Shown: in pieces, positions 9,909 to 18,018 of the stretch | Position numbering within the stretch: the first letter of the stretch is position 1 | Layout of the letters: every line of letters starts with the position of its first letter | Assembly (NCBI GenBank): GCA_963753185.1 | Contig: CAVWBO010000007.1 | Coordinates: forward strand, 1,860,001 to 1,924,000 | Direction of reading: 5' to 3' | DNA: 64,000 bases | DNA from: SZUA-442 sp963753185 | GTDB taxonomy: Bacteria > Actinomycetota > Acidimicrobiia > Spongiisociales > UBA5794 | The notes under the pieces: generated by a model | What the model was told of the DNA's origin: nothing | The model's database searches: none | What the model saw: only the letters and a program-made list of their open reading frames with translations | Position numbers and translations under genes: made by a program

Positions 9909-10918
9909 CGGGAGACCTCGATGTACATCGCGTCGCCGAACGAGAGGAATCGGAAACCGTGTGTGATTGCATGGTCGTACGCCAGCCTCCATCGGTCGCC
10001 CATCAGGGCGCTGATCATCACGAGGAGGGTGGTCCGTGGCGCGTGGAAGTTGGTCAGGAGGCCGTCGACGATCCGCATCGTGTACCCCGGGGTGATGAAG
10101 AGGTCGGTCGTGCCCGTGTACGTGCCGATGCGACCTCGCTCGTCGGCGACGGACTCGAGGGTGCGTGCAACCGTCGTTCCCACCGCGATGATCCGACCAC
10201 CTGCGTCCCTGGCCCCGTTGACGGTCCGCACAGCGTCGTCATCGACGACGATCTCCTCCGTGTGGATCCTGTGGTCGGCGACGTCGTCCACGACCATGGG
10301 GCGGAACGTGTCGAGCCCGATGCGAAGCTCCACCTCGGCAAACGCGACCCCCTTCCGAAGCAGCGACGCCACGACACCTTCGGTGAAGTGCAACGCCGCC
10401 GTCGGGGCGGCAGCCGACCCGACCTCCCTCGCAAAGATCGTCTGGTACCGCTCGGGATCTGGGAGGTGCCCGTGGAAGTACGGGGGGAGGGGGACGCTGC
10501 CCACGGTGTCGACGAGATCCTCGACGCCGGCGGAAGGCTCGATAGCGATCGTCGCCACACCGTTGAGCGGGTCCGTGAGGAGCGTCGCGATCCGGTCGCC
10601 GATGCGTACCCGTGCGTGCTTGCGCAGCCTCCGCGATGGTGCCAACAATGCCTCCCATCGCGTTGCGTCGAAACGGCGCGTCAGCAGGACCTCGACCGCA
10701 CCGTCCGTGTCCACTCGTGTTCCCCGGAGCCGTGCATGCCGGACCCGTGTCGTGTTCACGACCAGGCAGTCGCCAGGTTCGAAGAGCGACTCGATGTCCC
10801 GAAACGCGATCTCATCGAGGGACGACGCGATGAGGACACGAGCGGCATCGCGGGGTTCGATCGCCTCCTGGGCGATTCGATCTGCTGGCAGGTCGTAGTC
10901 GAAGTCCGACGTCTTCAT
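9905..10918 (-). CDS. queA: S-adenosylmethionine:tRNA ribosyltransferase-isomerase
   Basis: Transfers and isomerises the ribosyl part of SAM onto preQ1-tRNA, forming epoxyqueuosine. Its 337 residues are normal for QueA. Recognised by the N-terminus DFDYDLPADRIAQEAIEPRD, the segment LFEPGDCLVVNTTRV, the central PPYFHGHLPDPERYQTIFA and the C-terminal LFITPGYTMRIVDGLLTNFH. It lies 21 bases behind ruvB and is coupled to tgt. No genes for preQ1 synthesis (queCDEF) are in the window. Confidence 0.94.
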   Translation of the reverse strand: MKTSDFDYDLPADRIAQEAIEPRDAARVLIASSLDEIAFRDIESLFEPGDCLVVNTTRVRHARLRGTRVDTDGAVEVLLTRRFDATRWEALLAPSRRLRKHARVRIGDRIATLLTDPLNGVATIAIEPSAGVEDLVDTVGSVPLPPYFHGHLPDPERYQTIFAREVGSAAAPTAALHFTEGVVASLLRKGVAFAEVELRIGLDTFRPMVVDDVADHRIHTEEIVVDDDAVRTVNGARDAGGRIIAVGTTVARTLESVADERGRIGTYTGTTDLFITPGYTMRIVDGLLTNFHAPRTTLLVMISALMGDRWRLAYDHAITHGFRFLSFGDAMYIEVSR

Positions 10919-10939
10919 CCAGGTCGCCTGTTGTCACAT

Positions 10940-11962
10940 CTAGAGGAGGGTGCCCTGGTCGTCTGCGGGCGTGTCGATCCCGAGGTGTGCGTATCCACGA
11001 CCCGTCGCGATCCTGCCCCGCGGCGTCCGCTGGATGAATCCTTCCAGGATGAGATACGGCTCGTAGGCGTCCTCGACCGTTTCGGGATCCTCGCCGACCG
11101 CTATCGCGAGTGTCGAGAGGCCGACAGGTCCGCCGTCGAACTTCACGATGATCGCCTCGAGGATGGCCCTGTCGACCTTGTCGAGGCCGTAGTGGTCGAC
11201 CTCGAACACCTCGAGTGCGGCATCTGCCGTCGCTTCGTCGACCGTGCCGTCCGACCGGACGGCGGCGTAGTCCCGGACGCGCCTGAGCAATCGGTTCGCG
11301 ATCCGGGGTGTCCCACGTGATCGACGTGCGATGGCTTGGCTGCCGCCATCATCGACGGCTGTATCGAGGATGATGGCTGACCGACCCACGATGGACGCGA
11401 GGTCGTGGGCGTCGTAGTAGTCGAGCCTCGCGACATAGCCGAATCGATCGCGCAGGGGCGGGGCTACCCGACCGACGCGCGTCGTGGCCCCGATGAGGGT
11501 GAACGATGGCAGGTCGATCTTGATGGATCTGGCCGCGGGTCCCTTGCCGACGACGATATCGAGCTGTCCATCCTCCATGGCGGGATACAGGACCTCCTCG
11601 ACCTGGCGCGGTAGGCGGTGGATCTCGTCGATGAAGAGCACGTCCCCTTCCTCGAGGTTCGTGATCACGGCAGCGAGGTCGCCTGGCCGATCGAGTGCGG
11701 GACCGGACGTCGACCGGAACGACGCCCCCATCTCGCTCGCGACGATTCCGGCGAGGCTCGTCTTGCCGAGCCCGGGGGGTCCGGAGAAGAGCAGATGGTC
11801 CACGGACTCCGATCGACGTGATGCGGCCTCGATAAGGATCGACAGGCGCTCCTTCAGGTCAGCCTGGCCGACGAACTCGTCGAGGCGCCTCGGACGCAGG
11901 CCGATGTCGAGGTCGATGTCCTCAGGCGTACGGGCCGTAGCGAGGAGGCCTTCCTCGCGCGA
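10940..11962 (-). CDS. ruvB: Holliday junction DNA helicase RuvB, without a standard start codon
   Basis: AAA+ motor that drives branch migration with RuvA. The Walker A FSGPPGLGKTSLA, Walker B VLFIDEIHRL, sensor 1 (LIGATTRVGRVAPPLRDRFG), Arg-finger region and winged-helix end (IQRTPRGRIAT) are all present. The family's N-terminal segment IDLDIGLRPRRLDEFVGQ lies upstream of the first GTG (11803) in the same open frame. That frame begins directly after the RuvA stop, with no ATG, GTG or TTG; I give the full frame (about 340 residues). Starting at the GTG at 11803 would drop 53 conserved residues. Either a rare start codon, read-through/reinitiation from ruvA, or a base error explains it. Confidence 0.92.
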   Translation of the reverse strand, partial: SREEGLLATARTPEDIDLDIGLRPRRLDEFVGQADLKERLSILIEAASRRSESVDHLLFSGPPGLGKTSLAGIVASEMGASFRSTSGPALDRPGDLAAVITNLEEGDVLFIDEIHRLPRQVEEVLYPAMEDGQLDIVVGKGPAARSIKIDLPSFTLIGATTRVGRVAPPLRDRFGYVARLDYYDAHDLASIVGRSAIILDTAVDDGGSQAIARRSRGTPRIANRLLRRVRDYAAVRSDGTVDEATADAALEVFEVDHYGLDKVDRAILEAIIVKFDGGPVGLSTLAIAVGEDPETVEDAYEPYLILEGFIQRTPRGRIATGRGYAHLGIDTPADDQGTLL

Positions 11963-12538
11963 TCAGCTGCGCGCCCTGCCGAGCGCCCGCAATGAGCGTC
12001 GGAGCATCTCCTCGACGGGTAGGTCGTTGGGCATGTCCGCGAGCGTACCGCGGATCTCCTCTGGGGCGTATCCGAGCCCTGAGAGGGCCTCTCGTACCTC
12101 CGAGAGCGGACCGGACGCTTCGATCGCGGAGTCCGCGAGGTCGAACTTCGGCTTCAGTTCCAGGAGGAGCTTCTGTGCGGATCGTCTGCCGATGCCTGGC
12201 ACGGCGGTGAGCGCGTCGAGGTCGTCGGACGACACGGCGACCTGCAGCTGGTCGTAGGTCATGGTCGCGAGGATTGCGAGTGCGACCTTGGGGCCGACGC
12301 CCGTGACTCCGAGGAGTATGCCGAACACGTCCTTGTCGGCCATGGATGCGAACCCGAACAGGGCCAGTTGATCCTCCCTCACGTGGAGGTGGGTGTGGAG
12401 GACGGCTTCGTCGCCAACAGGGGGAAGGACGCTGAGGGTTCGCGGTGTGACCGCGATCTGGTATCCGACTCCGTGGACGTCGATCACGACGGTGTCCGTG
12501 CCACGGTGGGCAACGATGCCCCGGATACGGCCGATCAT
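11963..12538 (-). CDS. ruvA: Holliday junction DNA helicase RuvA
   Basis: Binds four-way DNA junctions and loads RuvB. At 191 residues, it has an N-terminal OB domain (MIGRIRGIVAHRGTDTVVID, VDVHGVGYQIAVTPRTL), the two helix-hairpin-helix motifs (LLGVTGVGPKVALAIL and LTAVPGIGRRSAQKLLLELK) and a C-terminal RuvB-binding three-helix domain (EVREALSGLGYAPEEI). It overlaps ruvC by 4 bases. Its stop TGA (11963-11965) is in the same frame as ruvB, with no start codon for ruvB after it. Confidence 0.95.
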   Translation of the reverse strand: MIGRIRGIVAHRGTDTVVIDVHGVGYQIAVTPRTLSVLPPVGDEAVLHTHLHVREDQLALFGFASMADKDVFGILLGVTGVGPKVALAILATMTYDQLQVAVSSDDLDALTAVPGIGRRSAQKLLLELKPKFDLADSAIEASGPLSEVREALSGLGYAPEEIRGTLADMPNDLPVEEMLRRSLRALGRARS

Positions 12539-13023
12539 GCCCGCATCCGGATGATCGCAGCGTGCTGGCTGTGGCAGAGGGCGATGCCAAGGGCGTCTGC
12601 CACGTCAGCGGGACCGGCGACCGGACCGAGTCCCAGGCGCATGGCGACGACGGCAGAGATCTGCTCCTTGTCCGCAGCCCCCGAGCCTGTGATGGCCATC
12701 TTCATCTCCGACGGGCTGTACTCGGCAACGGCGATCCCACGCGCTGCGAGGCACGCCATGATCACACCGGACGCACGGGCGACCGCGATCGCGGTGCCGC
12801 GGTTGCGATTCACGAACACCTGCTCGATCGCGGCGCTCTCGATCTCATGCTCATCGAGGACCCCCTCGATATCCCTCTGGAGTTCGAGGAGCCGATCGGC
12901 GACAGGCTTGGCGTGGTCGGTGCGAATGACCCCGGCAGCGACGGCCCTCTCCGTGTGGCCGACGCATTCGATGACACCGTATCCGGTGCGGGTGAGGCCG
13001 GGGTCGATTCCGAGAACGAACAT
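12535..13023 (-). CDS. ruvC: Crossover junction endodeoxyribonuclease RuvC
   Basis: Resolves Holliday junctions by paired nicks. At 162 residues with an RNase H fold, the acidic residues sit in the expected places: GIDPGLTRTGYGVIE at the N-terminus, SAAIEQVFVNRN in the middle and DVADALGIALCHSQH at the end. The chosen ATG at 13023 gives the normal MFVLGIDPG start; a longer frame to 13059 is unlikely. No Shine-Dalgarno is visible, and a TACGCT hexamer 8 bases upstream suggests a leaderless message. First gene of ruvCAB-queA-tgt. Confidence 0.95.
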   Translation of the reverse strand: MFVLGIDPGLTRTGYGVIECVGHTERAVAAGVIRTDHAKPVADRLLELQRDIEGVLDEHEIESAAIEQVFVNRNRGTAIAVARASGVIMACLAARGIAVAEYSPSEMKMAITGSGAADKEQISAVVAMRLGLGPVAGPADVADALGIALCHSQHAAIIRMRA

Positions 13024-13031
13024 ATGTTCGG

Positions 13032-13037
13032 AGCGTA
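13032..13037 (-). promoter_or_regulatory. Candidate -10 element for a leaderless ruvC message
   Basis: TACGCT on the minus strand fits the actinobacterial TANNNT -10 pattern and ends 8 bases before the ruvC ATG, the spacing seen in leaderless transcripts. There is no ribosome site upstream of that ATG. No convincing -35 box is visible. Confidence 0.35.
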
Positions 13038-13091
13038 CATGGGTGCACCGACATAGCAAAGCACCTCACGGACCATCGCTGGACGAGATGG

Positions 13092-13832
13092 TCAGTCCGA
13101 AATACCTTCGAGCACATCGTCCGGGATGTCGAAGTTCGCAAAGACCTCCTGGACGTCATCGAGCTCCTCGAGTGCATCGACGAGGCGAAGCACCCTCGGC
13201 GCCGTGCTGGCATCGAGCGGCACCGTCGTCGAAGGAAGGTACGTCACGTCGGCCGATACGACCGTGATCCCCGCCGATTCCATGGTGGAGCGCACCTCGG
13301 CGAGCTCGGCCGGCCCACACACGACCTCCCACTGGCCATCGCCGCCGGAGATGTCGTCGGCACCGCCTTCGAGCGCAGCCATCATCACGGCGTCCTCGTC
13401 TCCCGAAGCGAGGATGTAGCCCTTGTGTTCGAAGAGGTAGCCGACGGATCCCGGCTCGCCGAGGTTCCCTCCGTTCTTGTTGAATGCGGCCCTGACGTCG
13501 CTCGCCGCTCGATTGCGGTTGTCGGTGAGGATCTGGACGTACAGTGCCACACCACCCGGCGCGTAGCCCTCGTAGAAGGTCTCGACATAGTCCACACCGT
13601 CGACGTCACCTGATCCGCGGGCGATCGCCCTGTCGATGTTGTCCTTGGGGACCGAGTTGTCCTTTGCCTTCTGCACGGCGGTTGCGAGTGTCGGATTGGC
13701 TGAGACGTCACCGCCGCCGTTCCTGGCTGCAGACTCGATCGCCTTGATCAGCTTGGCGAACAGCTGGCCCCGTTTGGCATCCTGACGTCCCTTCCGATGC
13801 TTGATGTTCGCCCACTTCGAGTGCCCTGCCAT
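13092..13832 (-). CDS. YebC/PmpR (TACO1) family translation factor or regulator
   Basis: 246 residues, the normal family length. The N-terminus MAGHSKWANIKHRKGRQDAK is the family hallmark, followed by ARNGGGDVSANPTLATAVQKA, NVDRAIARG-type sequence (DNIDRAIARGSGD) and the acidic C-terminal domain with LEELDDVQEVFANFDIPDD. Members help ribosomes through difficult (polyproline) stretches or bind DNA, depending on subfamily; sequence alone does not separate the two. The ATG at 13832 shares one base with the pdxT stop (TGATG). The longer frame to 14015 is a shadow of pdxT. Located before ruvC, as in most actinobacteria. Confidence 0.94.
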   Translation of the reverse strand: MAGHSKWANIKHRKGRQDAKRGQLFAKLIKAIESAARNGGGDVSANPTLATAVQKAKDNSVPKDNIDRAIARGSGDVDGVDYVETFYEGYAPGGVALYVQILTDNRNRAASDVRAAFNKNGGNLGEPGSVGYLFEHKGYILASGDEDAVMMAALEGGADDISGGDGQWEVVCGPAELAEVRSTMESAGITVVSADVTYLPSTTVPLDASTAPRVLRLVDALEELDDVQEVFANFDIPDDVLEGISD

Positions 13833-14422
13833 CAGCCCTCCTGATCCCGAACGAGGTCGACGAGCATCTGGTGGAGCCTGGTGTCCCCTGTCAGCTCGGG
13901 ATGGAACGACGATGCGAGGATGCGGCCCTGGCGTACGAGGACGGGATGCGACTCCCCGTGGGGATCGACGACGGTGGCGAGCACCTCGACATCCGATCCC
14001 ACCTTCTCGATCCATGGTGCACGGATGAACACGGCGTGCATCGGTTCATCGAAGCCTGCCACGTCGAGGTCGGCCTCGAACGAGTCGACCTGGCGTCCGA
14101 AGGCATTCCGTTGGACGGTCGCGTCGAGCACGCCGAGCTGGGGTTGATCGTGCTCGACGGTGGTGGCCGCAAGCAGGATCATGCCAGCACAGGTTCCGAG
14201 CATCGGGGTACCCGCACGTGCCCTGTCACGAATGGGCACGATGAGCCCATAGAGCTCGGCGAGCCTTCCGATCGTGGTCGACTCACCCCCTGGGAGCACG
14301 AGGGCATCGACAACGGCGAGATCCTCGGGTGTTCGGACCTCGACCGCCTCGACACCGAGACCCTCGACCATCGAGATGTGTTCCCTGAAGTCCCCCTGGA
14401 GGGCGAGGACACCGACCCTCAT
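13832..14422 (-). CDS. pdxT: Pyridoxal 5'-phosphate synthase glutaminase subunit PdxT
   Basis: Releases ammonia from glutamine and feeds it to PdxS. At 196 residues with a class I glutamine amidotransferase fold, it has the signature LPGGESTTIGRL, the nucleophilic cysteine in LGTCAGMILLA, and the His-Glu pair in SSFHPELTGDTRLH. It overlaps pdxS by 4 bases (pdxS upstream) and yebC by one, so subunit ratios are probably set by translational coupling. Confidence 0.95.
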   Translation of the reverse strand: MRVGVLALQGDFREHISMVEGLGVEAVEVRTPEDLAVVDALVLPGGESTTIGRLAELYGLIVPIRDRARAGTPMLGTCAGMILLAATTVEHDQPQLGVLDATVQRNAFGRQVDSFEADLDVAGFDEPMHAVFIRAPWIEKVGSDVEVLATVVDPHGESHPVLVRQGRILASSFHPELTGDTRLHQMLVDLVRDQEG

Positions 14423-15312
14423 GAGCCGCGCAGCTGCATCAGGTCGCTCTCGGGAAGCGTATCGATGTTGATGCCGACCATTGCCTCGCCGAGGTTCCTC
14501 GAGACCTTTGCGATCTTCTCAGGGTCATTGTGGAAGGTCGTCGCCTCGACGATGGCAGCGGCCCTGACGGCGGGGTCCCCCGACTTGAAGATCCCCGAAC
14601 CGACGAATACGCCATCACAACCGAGCTGCATCATCAGTGCGGCATCCGACGGGGTCGCGATACCGCCAGCAGCGAAGTTCACGACCGGGAGCACACCGCT
14701 CGCAGCGACCTCCTTGACCAGGTCGTATGGCGCACGCAGCTCCTTGGCGGCGTTCATGATCTCGTCTGGTCCGAGCGTCGACAGCCACCGCATCTGGGTG
14801 TTCATCAGGCGCATGTGCTTCACTGCCTCGATGACGTTGCCCGTTCCTGGCTCTCCCTTCGTTCGGATCATCGCGGCACCTTCACCGATACGCCGAAGCG
14901 CTTCGCCGAGGTCCTTCGCTCCGCACACGAAGGGCACGGTGAACGAGTGCTTGTCGATGTGGTGTTCATCGACGGGAGACAGGACCTCGGACTCGTCGAT
15001 GTAGTCGACACCGAGACTCTCGAGGACCCGCGCCTCGACGAAGTGCCCGATCCGGGACTTGGCCATGACAGGGATGGACACCGCGTTGATGATCTCCTCG
15101 ACCCGTGCCGGATCCGCCATCCGCGCGACCCCGCCATGGGCACGGATGTCCGCAGGGACCCGTTCGAGCGCCATGACCGCGCACGCGCCCGCATCCTCGG
15201 CGAGTTTCGCCTGTTCAGCCGACACCACATCCATGATGACACCGCCCTTGAGCATCTGGGCGAGTCCTCGCTTGACGGTGTCTGTGCCGTGTTGGGGTTC
15301 CGGAGCTGACAT
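14419..15312 (-). CDS. pdxS: Pyridoxal 5'-phosphate synthase lyase subunit PdxS
   Basis: Condenses ribose 5-phosphate, glyceraldehyde 3-phosphate and ammonia into PLP. 297 residues in a TIM barrel. Seen: LAQMLKGGVIMDVVSAEQA, VMALERVPADIRAHGGVARM, catalytic lysine in PVMAKSRIGHFVEA, DEHHIDKHSFTVPFVCGAKD and the second lysine region with VNFAAGGIATPSDAALMMQ. The start at 15312 is supported by GAAGGAA upstream; the frame could extend to 15339 but without a ribosome site. It is followed by pdxT with a 4-base overlap. Confidence 0.96.
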   Translation of the reverse strand: MSAPEPQHGTDTVKRGLAQMLKGGVIMDVVSAEQAKLAEDAGACAVMALERVPADIRAHGGVARMADPARVEEIINAVSIPVMAKSRIGHFVEARVLESLGVDYIDESEVLSPVDEHHIDKHSFTVPFVCGAKDLGEALRRIGEGAAMIRTKGEPGTGNVIEAVKHMRLMNTQMRWLSTLGPDEIMNAAKELRAPYDLVKEVAASGVLPVVNFAAGGIATPSDAALMMQLGCDGVFVGSGIFKSGDPAVRAAAIVEATTFHNDPEKIAKVSRNLGEAMVGINIDTLPESDLMQLRGS

Positions 15313-15362
15313 CTGGGTTCCTTCGTCGGTGGGTTCCAAGTCTATCGACGGCCGGCCGCAGG

Positions 15363-16403
15363 CTATCGATGAACCGCGATCGCATCCGTGTACGCGTCGA
15401 GGTACGAGCGCCCGACGGACTCAATGTCGTAGAGGTGTGCCCTGTCCCTGGCTGCACTGGCCCTCGATGAACGCCGTGGCTCGTCGTCGAGCAGGGCAAC
15501 GATGCGTTCTGCGAGGCCATCGGCGTCCCCGACCGCGACGAGTTCGCCTGTGGCTCCCAACACACTGATGAAGGCAGGGAGTGCCGAGGCAACGACGGCG
15601 CAGCCAGATGCCATCGCCTCGACGATGACGATTCCGAAGGATTCTCCTCCGGTGTTGGGTGCGACGGCGATACCACTCGAGGCGAGGATCGCGACCTTCG
15701 TCTCGTCGGGTACGCGGCCGAGGAACTCCACCCCCTCGATCTCGGTGTCACGCGAGGCGCCGATGATGCGCAATCGGGCGCTCGGGTGCAGTTCGCGAAC
15801 GGCTGGCCACGCTCCGAGCAGCACCGAGAGGCCCTTCCGCTTGTCGTCCCTCCCGACGAACACGACCGATCCGGCCTCCTTCACCGAAGGGGCGAACCTC
15901 GTCAGGTCGAGGCCGTTCGGGATGATCCTCACATTCGGCAGCGCCGACACCGACGAGCGCGCGACCTCCGACACGGCGGTCACCACATCGAGGCGCCGAG
16001 CCATGGAACGTGTGGCGCCGCGACCGGACTTCAGCAGACGCCGAGCCCACGAAGGCGCGTCCGCGTGGAACGTTCCGACCATCGGTGCGCCACCGGTGAG
16101 CGTGCTCGCAAGGGAGACAGCGGGCATGAATGGCTCGTGTACGTGCACGACATCCGCACCGTCGACAGCGTTCCTGACCCTGGCGACGACGCGTGGATCA
16201 ACGGAGATCGGGGCCGCGCTGCGGTTGGCGGGGATCGTCACCGTGCGACCGACGAGCACCGACGTTTCGGGTCCCGTGGTTCCCGGACCGACAACGACGG
16301 GATCGTGGCCCTGGTTCGCGAGCCAACGGGCGAGCATCGCGACCTGATCCTGGACACCACCGGGCCTACCGAGGTCGTACGGGCACACGAGCGCGACCTT
16401 CAT
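15363..16403 (-). CDS. GT4 glycosyltransferase, PimA-like phosphatidylinositol mannosyltransferase
   Basis: 346 residues with a GT-B fold. The N-terminal KVALVCPYDLGRPGGVQDQV is the PimA-type start, the acceptor-side domain carries VVHVHEPFMP, and the nucleotide-sugar site has GGESFGIVIVEAMASG (E-x7-E). In the family PimA adds the first mannose from GDP-mannose to phosphatidylinositol at the inner membrane leaflet. Its neighbours support this: a PIM-type acyltransferase upstream (4-base overlap) and a CDP-alcohol phosphatidyltransferase before that, the mycobacterial PIM gene order. Substrate is inferred from context. Confidence 0.8.
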   Translation of the reverse strand: MKVALVCPYDLGRPGGVQDQVAMLARWLANQGHDPVVVGPGTTGPETSVLVGRTVTIPANRSAAPISVDPRVVARVRNAVDGADVVHVHEPFMPAVSLASTLTGGAPMVGTFHADAPSWARRLLKSGRGATRSMARRLDVVTAVSEVARSSVSALPNVRIIPNGLDLTRFAPSVKEAGSVVFVGRDDKRKGLSVLLGAWPAVRELHPSARLRIIGASRDTEIEGVEFLGRVPDETKVAILASSGIAVAPNTGGESFGIVIVEAMASGCAVVASALPAFISVLGATGELVAVGDADGLAERIVALLDDEPRRSSRASAARDRAHLYDIESVGRSYLDAYTDAIAVHR

Positions 16404-17308
16404 GTCGAAACCGCGTCGTTGGTCAATCGCTCGTCAGATGGCCAGTTGGGTTGGAAGAGGTGCCACTGAGATGGCGCCTCCCTGATGATGTCCTCGAGCA
16501 CCGTTGCGAACTCCTGGACACCGAGGGCGATCCGTTCCTCACGGGTCTCTGCGGTAGGGAGATGCACAGCGTCGTGGACCACGATGCGATAGCCACGACC
16601 CGCCTTGAAGTACACACCGACCGGTATGAGGTCTGCTCCCGTGAGGTCGGCGAGAGACACTGCTCCTGCTGGCATCGTCGTTCGTTCCCCGAAGAAGTCG
16701 ACCTCGATGCCTCGACCCGTCACGTCTCGATCGGCCACGAGCGCAATTGCCTTGCCCGCCTTGAGGACAGAAATGAGTTTGCGCGTGCGCCGTGGATCGG
16801 ACGTCAGGATGATCTCGATGCCGAAGCGGTTCCGCACGTCGATGAACCAGTCGGTGATCCGCTGATTCGACAGGTGCTCGGCGACAGCGACCACGGGGGA
16901 CCCGATTTCCTCTGCGACGAGACCCGCCACCTCCCAGTTCCCGATGTGAGGAAGCGCAAAGATCCTGCCGTTTCCGTTCCTCATGGATTCGAATATGGGT
17001 TCGAAGTGGATGCGCTCAACGGTCGCGCTGATCCTCGATCGTCGTCGGGGCCTGAACCAGAAGGTGTCCGCCCAGTACCGCCCGTAGGATCGATACATGC
17101 CGTGGACCGCGTCGTCGACCTCGTCGATCGTCGCATCGGGTCCGAGGACTCGCCTCATGTGCGATCGCGCCAGGGGATACCGGCCCTTCCTGCGCCGTGC
17201 GAAGAACTCTCCCCCGCGTTCGCCGATGCGGCGTGCCCAGGGTTCGGGGAACAGGCCGAAGATCCCTGCCGCGATCCGGAAGGCGATGTACTCGAGGAGG
17301 TCCTTCAC
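16400..17308 (-). CDS. Lysophospholipid acyltransferase of the HtrB/PatA type (PIM acyltransferase)
   Basis: 302 residues. The catalytic HxxxxE motif is in LPHIGNWEVAGLVAEEIG, followed by VAEHLSNQRITDWFI and LVADRDVTGRGIEVDFFGE, which is the lipid A / PIM acyltransferase pattern. In mycobacteria PatA transfers palmitate to a mannose of PIM. The start is GTG at 17308 (VKDLLEYIAFRIAAG), overlapping the previous stop as GTGA; a longer frame to 17467 would run inside that gene. It sits between the PI-phosphate synthase-like gene and the mannosyltransferase. Confidence 0.82.
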   Translation of the reverse strand: MKDLLEYIAFRIAAGIFGLFPEPWARRIGERGGEFFARRRKGRYPLARSHMRRVLGPDATIDEVDDAVHGMYRSYGRYWADTFWFRPRRRSRISATVERIHFEPIFESMRNGNGRIFALPHIGNWEVAGLVAEEIGSPVVAVAEHLSNQRITDWFIDVRNRFGIEIILTSDPRRTRKLISVLKAGKAIALVADRDVTGRGIEVDFFGERTTMPAGAVSLADLTGADLIPVGVYFKAGRGYRIVVHDAVHLPTAETREERIALGVQEFATVLEDIIREAPSQWHLFQPNWPSDERLTNDAVST

Positions 17309-17892
17309 GGCGCGAGCTGCTGCCACGTCCTCCGGATTCGTTGCGTCACGGTGAATCCCGTCAGGACCACGAACACCCACAGCAACGGCTCCAGAATCGG
17401 TGCACCGAGGCCGGCGACCATCGTTCCGATGAGGATGAGGATCATGCGCTCGGCCCTTCCCATCCACCCGCCCTTGCCCTCGAGGCCCGCCATCTCAGCC
17501 TTGGCACGCACGTAGGGTACGAGGAGCGAGAATGCCATGGCGATGATGCACAGCACGAGCAGCCGCGGCTCTTCCCTGAGATAGACCGACAGACCCACCC
17601 ACACGGCGATCTCACCGAACCGGTCCGACATCGTGTCGAGGAATGCGCCTCGTTCCGATGCCGTGCCGAGCTTGCGGGCGAGTGGACCGTCGAGGGCGTC
17701 GAGGGCGACGCCGATCGCTGCGGTGAGCGCGCCTGGGAACAGGTATCCCCCCGCGATCAGCACCGCACCGACGACGGTGACAATGAGGCCGATGATCGTC
17801 ACCACGGCAGGGGTCACACCGACCCTGGCGAGTCCCGCCGCGATGGGTTCGAGGATCGGAGCGGCCTTCTTGCGCCCCTTCAGATCGATCAC
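17305..17892 (-). CDS. CDP-alcohol phosphatidyltransferase, probable PI-phosphate synthase
   Basis: 195-residue membrane enzyme. The full family motif D-x2-DG-x2-AR-x8-G-x3-D-x3-D is present, beginning at DALDGPLARKLGTASER and closing with the last two aspartates in LDTMSDR. In actinobacteria this locus encodes the enzyme that joins CDP-diacylglycerol and inositol phosphate. The two lipid-glycosylation genes downstream fit that role, but phosphatidylglycerolphosphate synthase is a possible alternative. GTG at 17892 follows GTGAGGAGC; the frame reading back to 18708 covers the promoter region and gltA and is not coding. Confidence 0.85.
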   Translation of the reverse strand: MIDLKGRKKAAPILEPIAAGLARVGVTPAVVTIIGLIVTVVGAVLIAGGYLFPGALTAAIGVALDALDGPLARKLGTASERGAFLDTMSDRFGEIAVWVGLSVYLREEPRLLVLCIIAMAFSLLVPYVRAKAEMAGLEGKGGWMGRAERMILILIGTMVAGLGAPILEPLLWVFVVLTGFTVTQRIRRTWQQLAP

Positions 17893-18018
17893 AGCTTGCT
17901 CCTCACCGGCGGAAAGGTAGCACAGGCTTGGGCGCCTCCACCTCCGACTAGTATCCCTGACATCCGACGGAGCGCCTATCGGCGGACCGTGTCGACACTG
18001 AGGAAAGGGCCAGCACTG
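17893..18018. promoter_or_regulatory. Divergent promoter region between the PIM genes and gltA
   Basis: 126 non-coding bases between two divergent genes. TAGTAT near 17949-17954 on the plus strand fits an actinobacterial -10; TTGGGC about 15 bases upstream could serve as a poorly spaced -35 for gltA. No operator-like palindrome stands out. The exact promoter is a guess; that promoters lie here follows from the gene orientations. Confidence 0.35.

Noticed and set aside
9087..11320. Long plus-strand frames of 603 and 493 residues
   Set aside because: They mirror tgt, queA and ruvB. High GC leaves few stops on the opposite strand.
11963..11965. Selenocysteine or programmed read-through at the RuvA stop
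   Set aside because: RuvA ends at a normal length, and no SECIS-like hairpin was seen after the TGA. Kept only as one option in the RuvB finding.
17197..18018. Upstream extension of the gltA frame
   Set aside because: It overlaps two minus-strand lipid genes and the divergent promoter; ATG 18019 has a ribosome site and the right family start.
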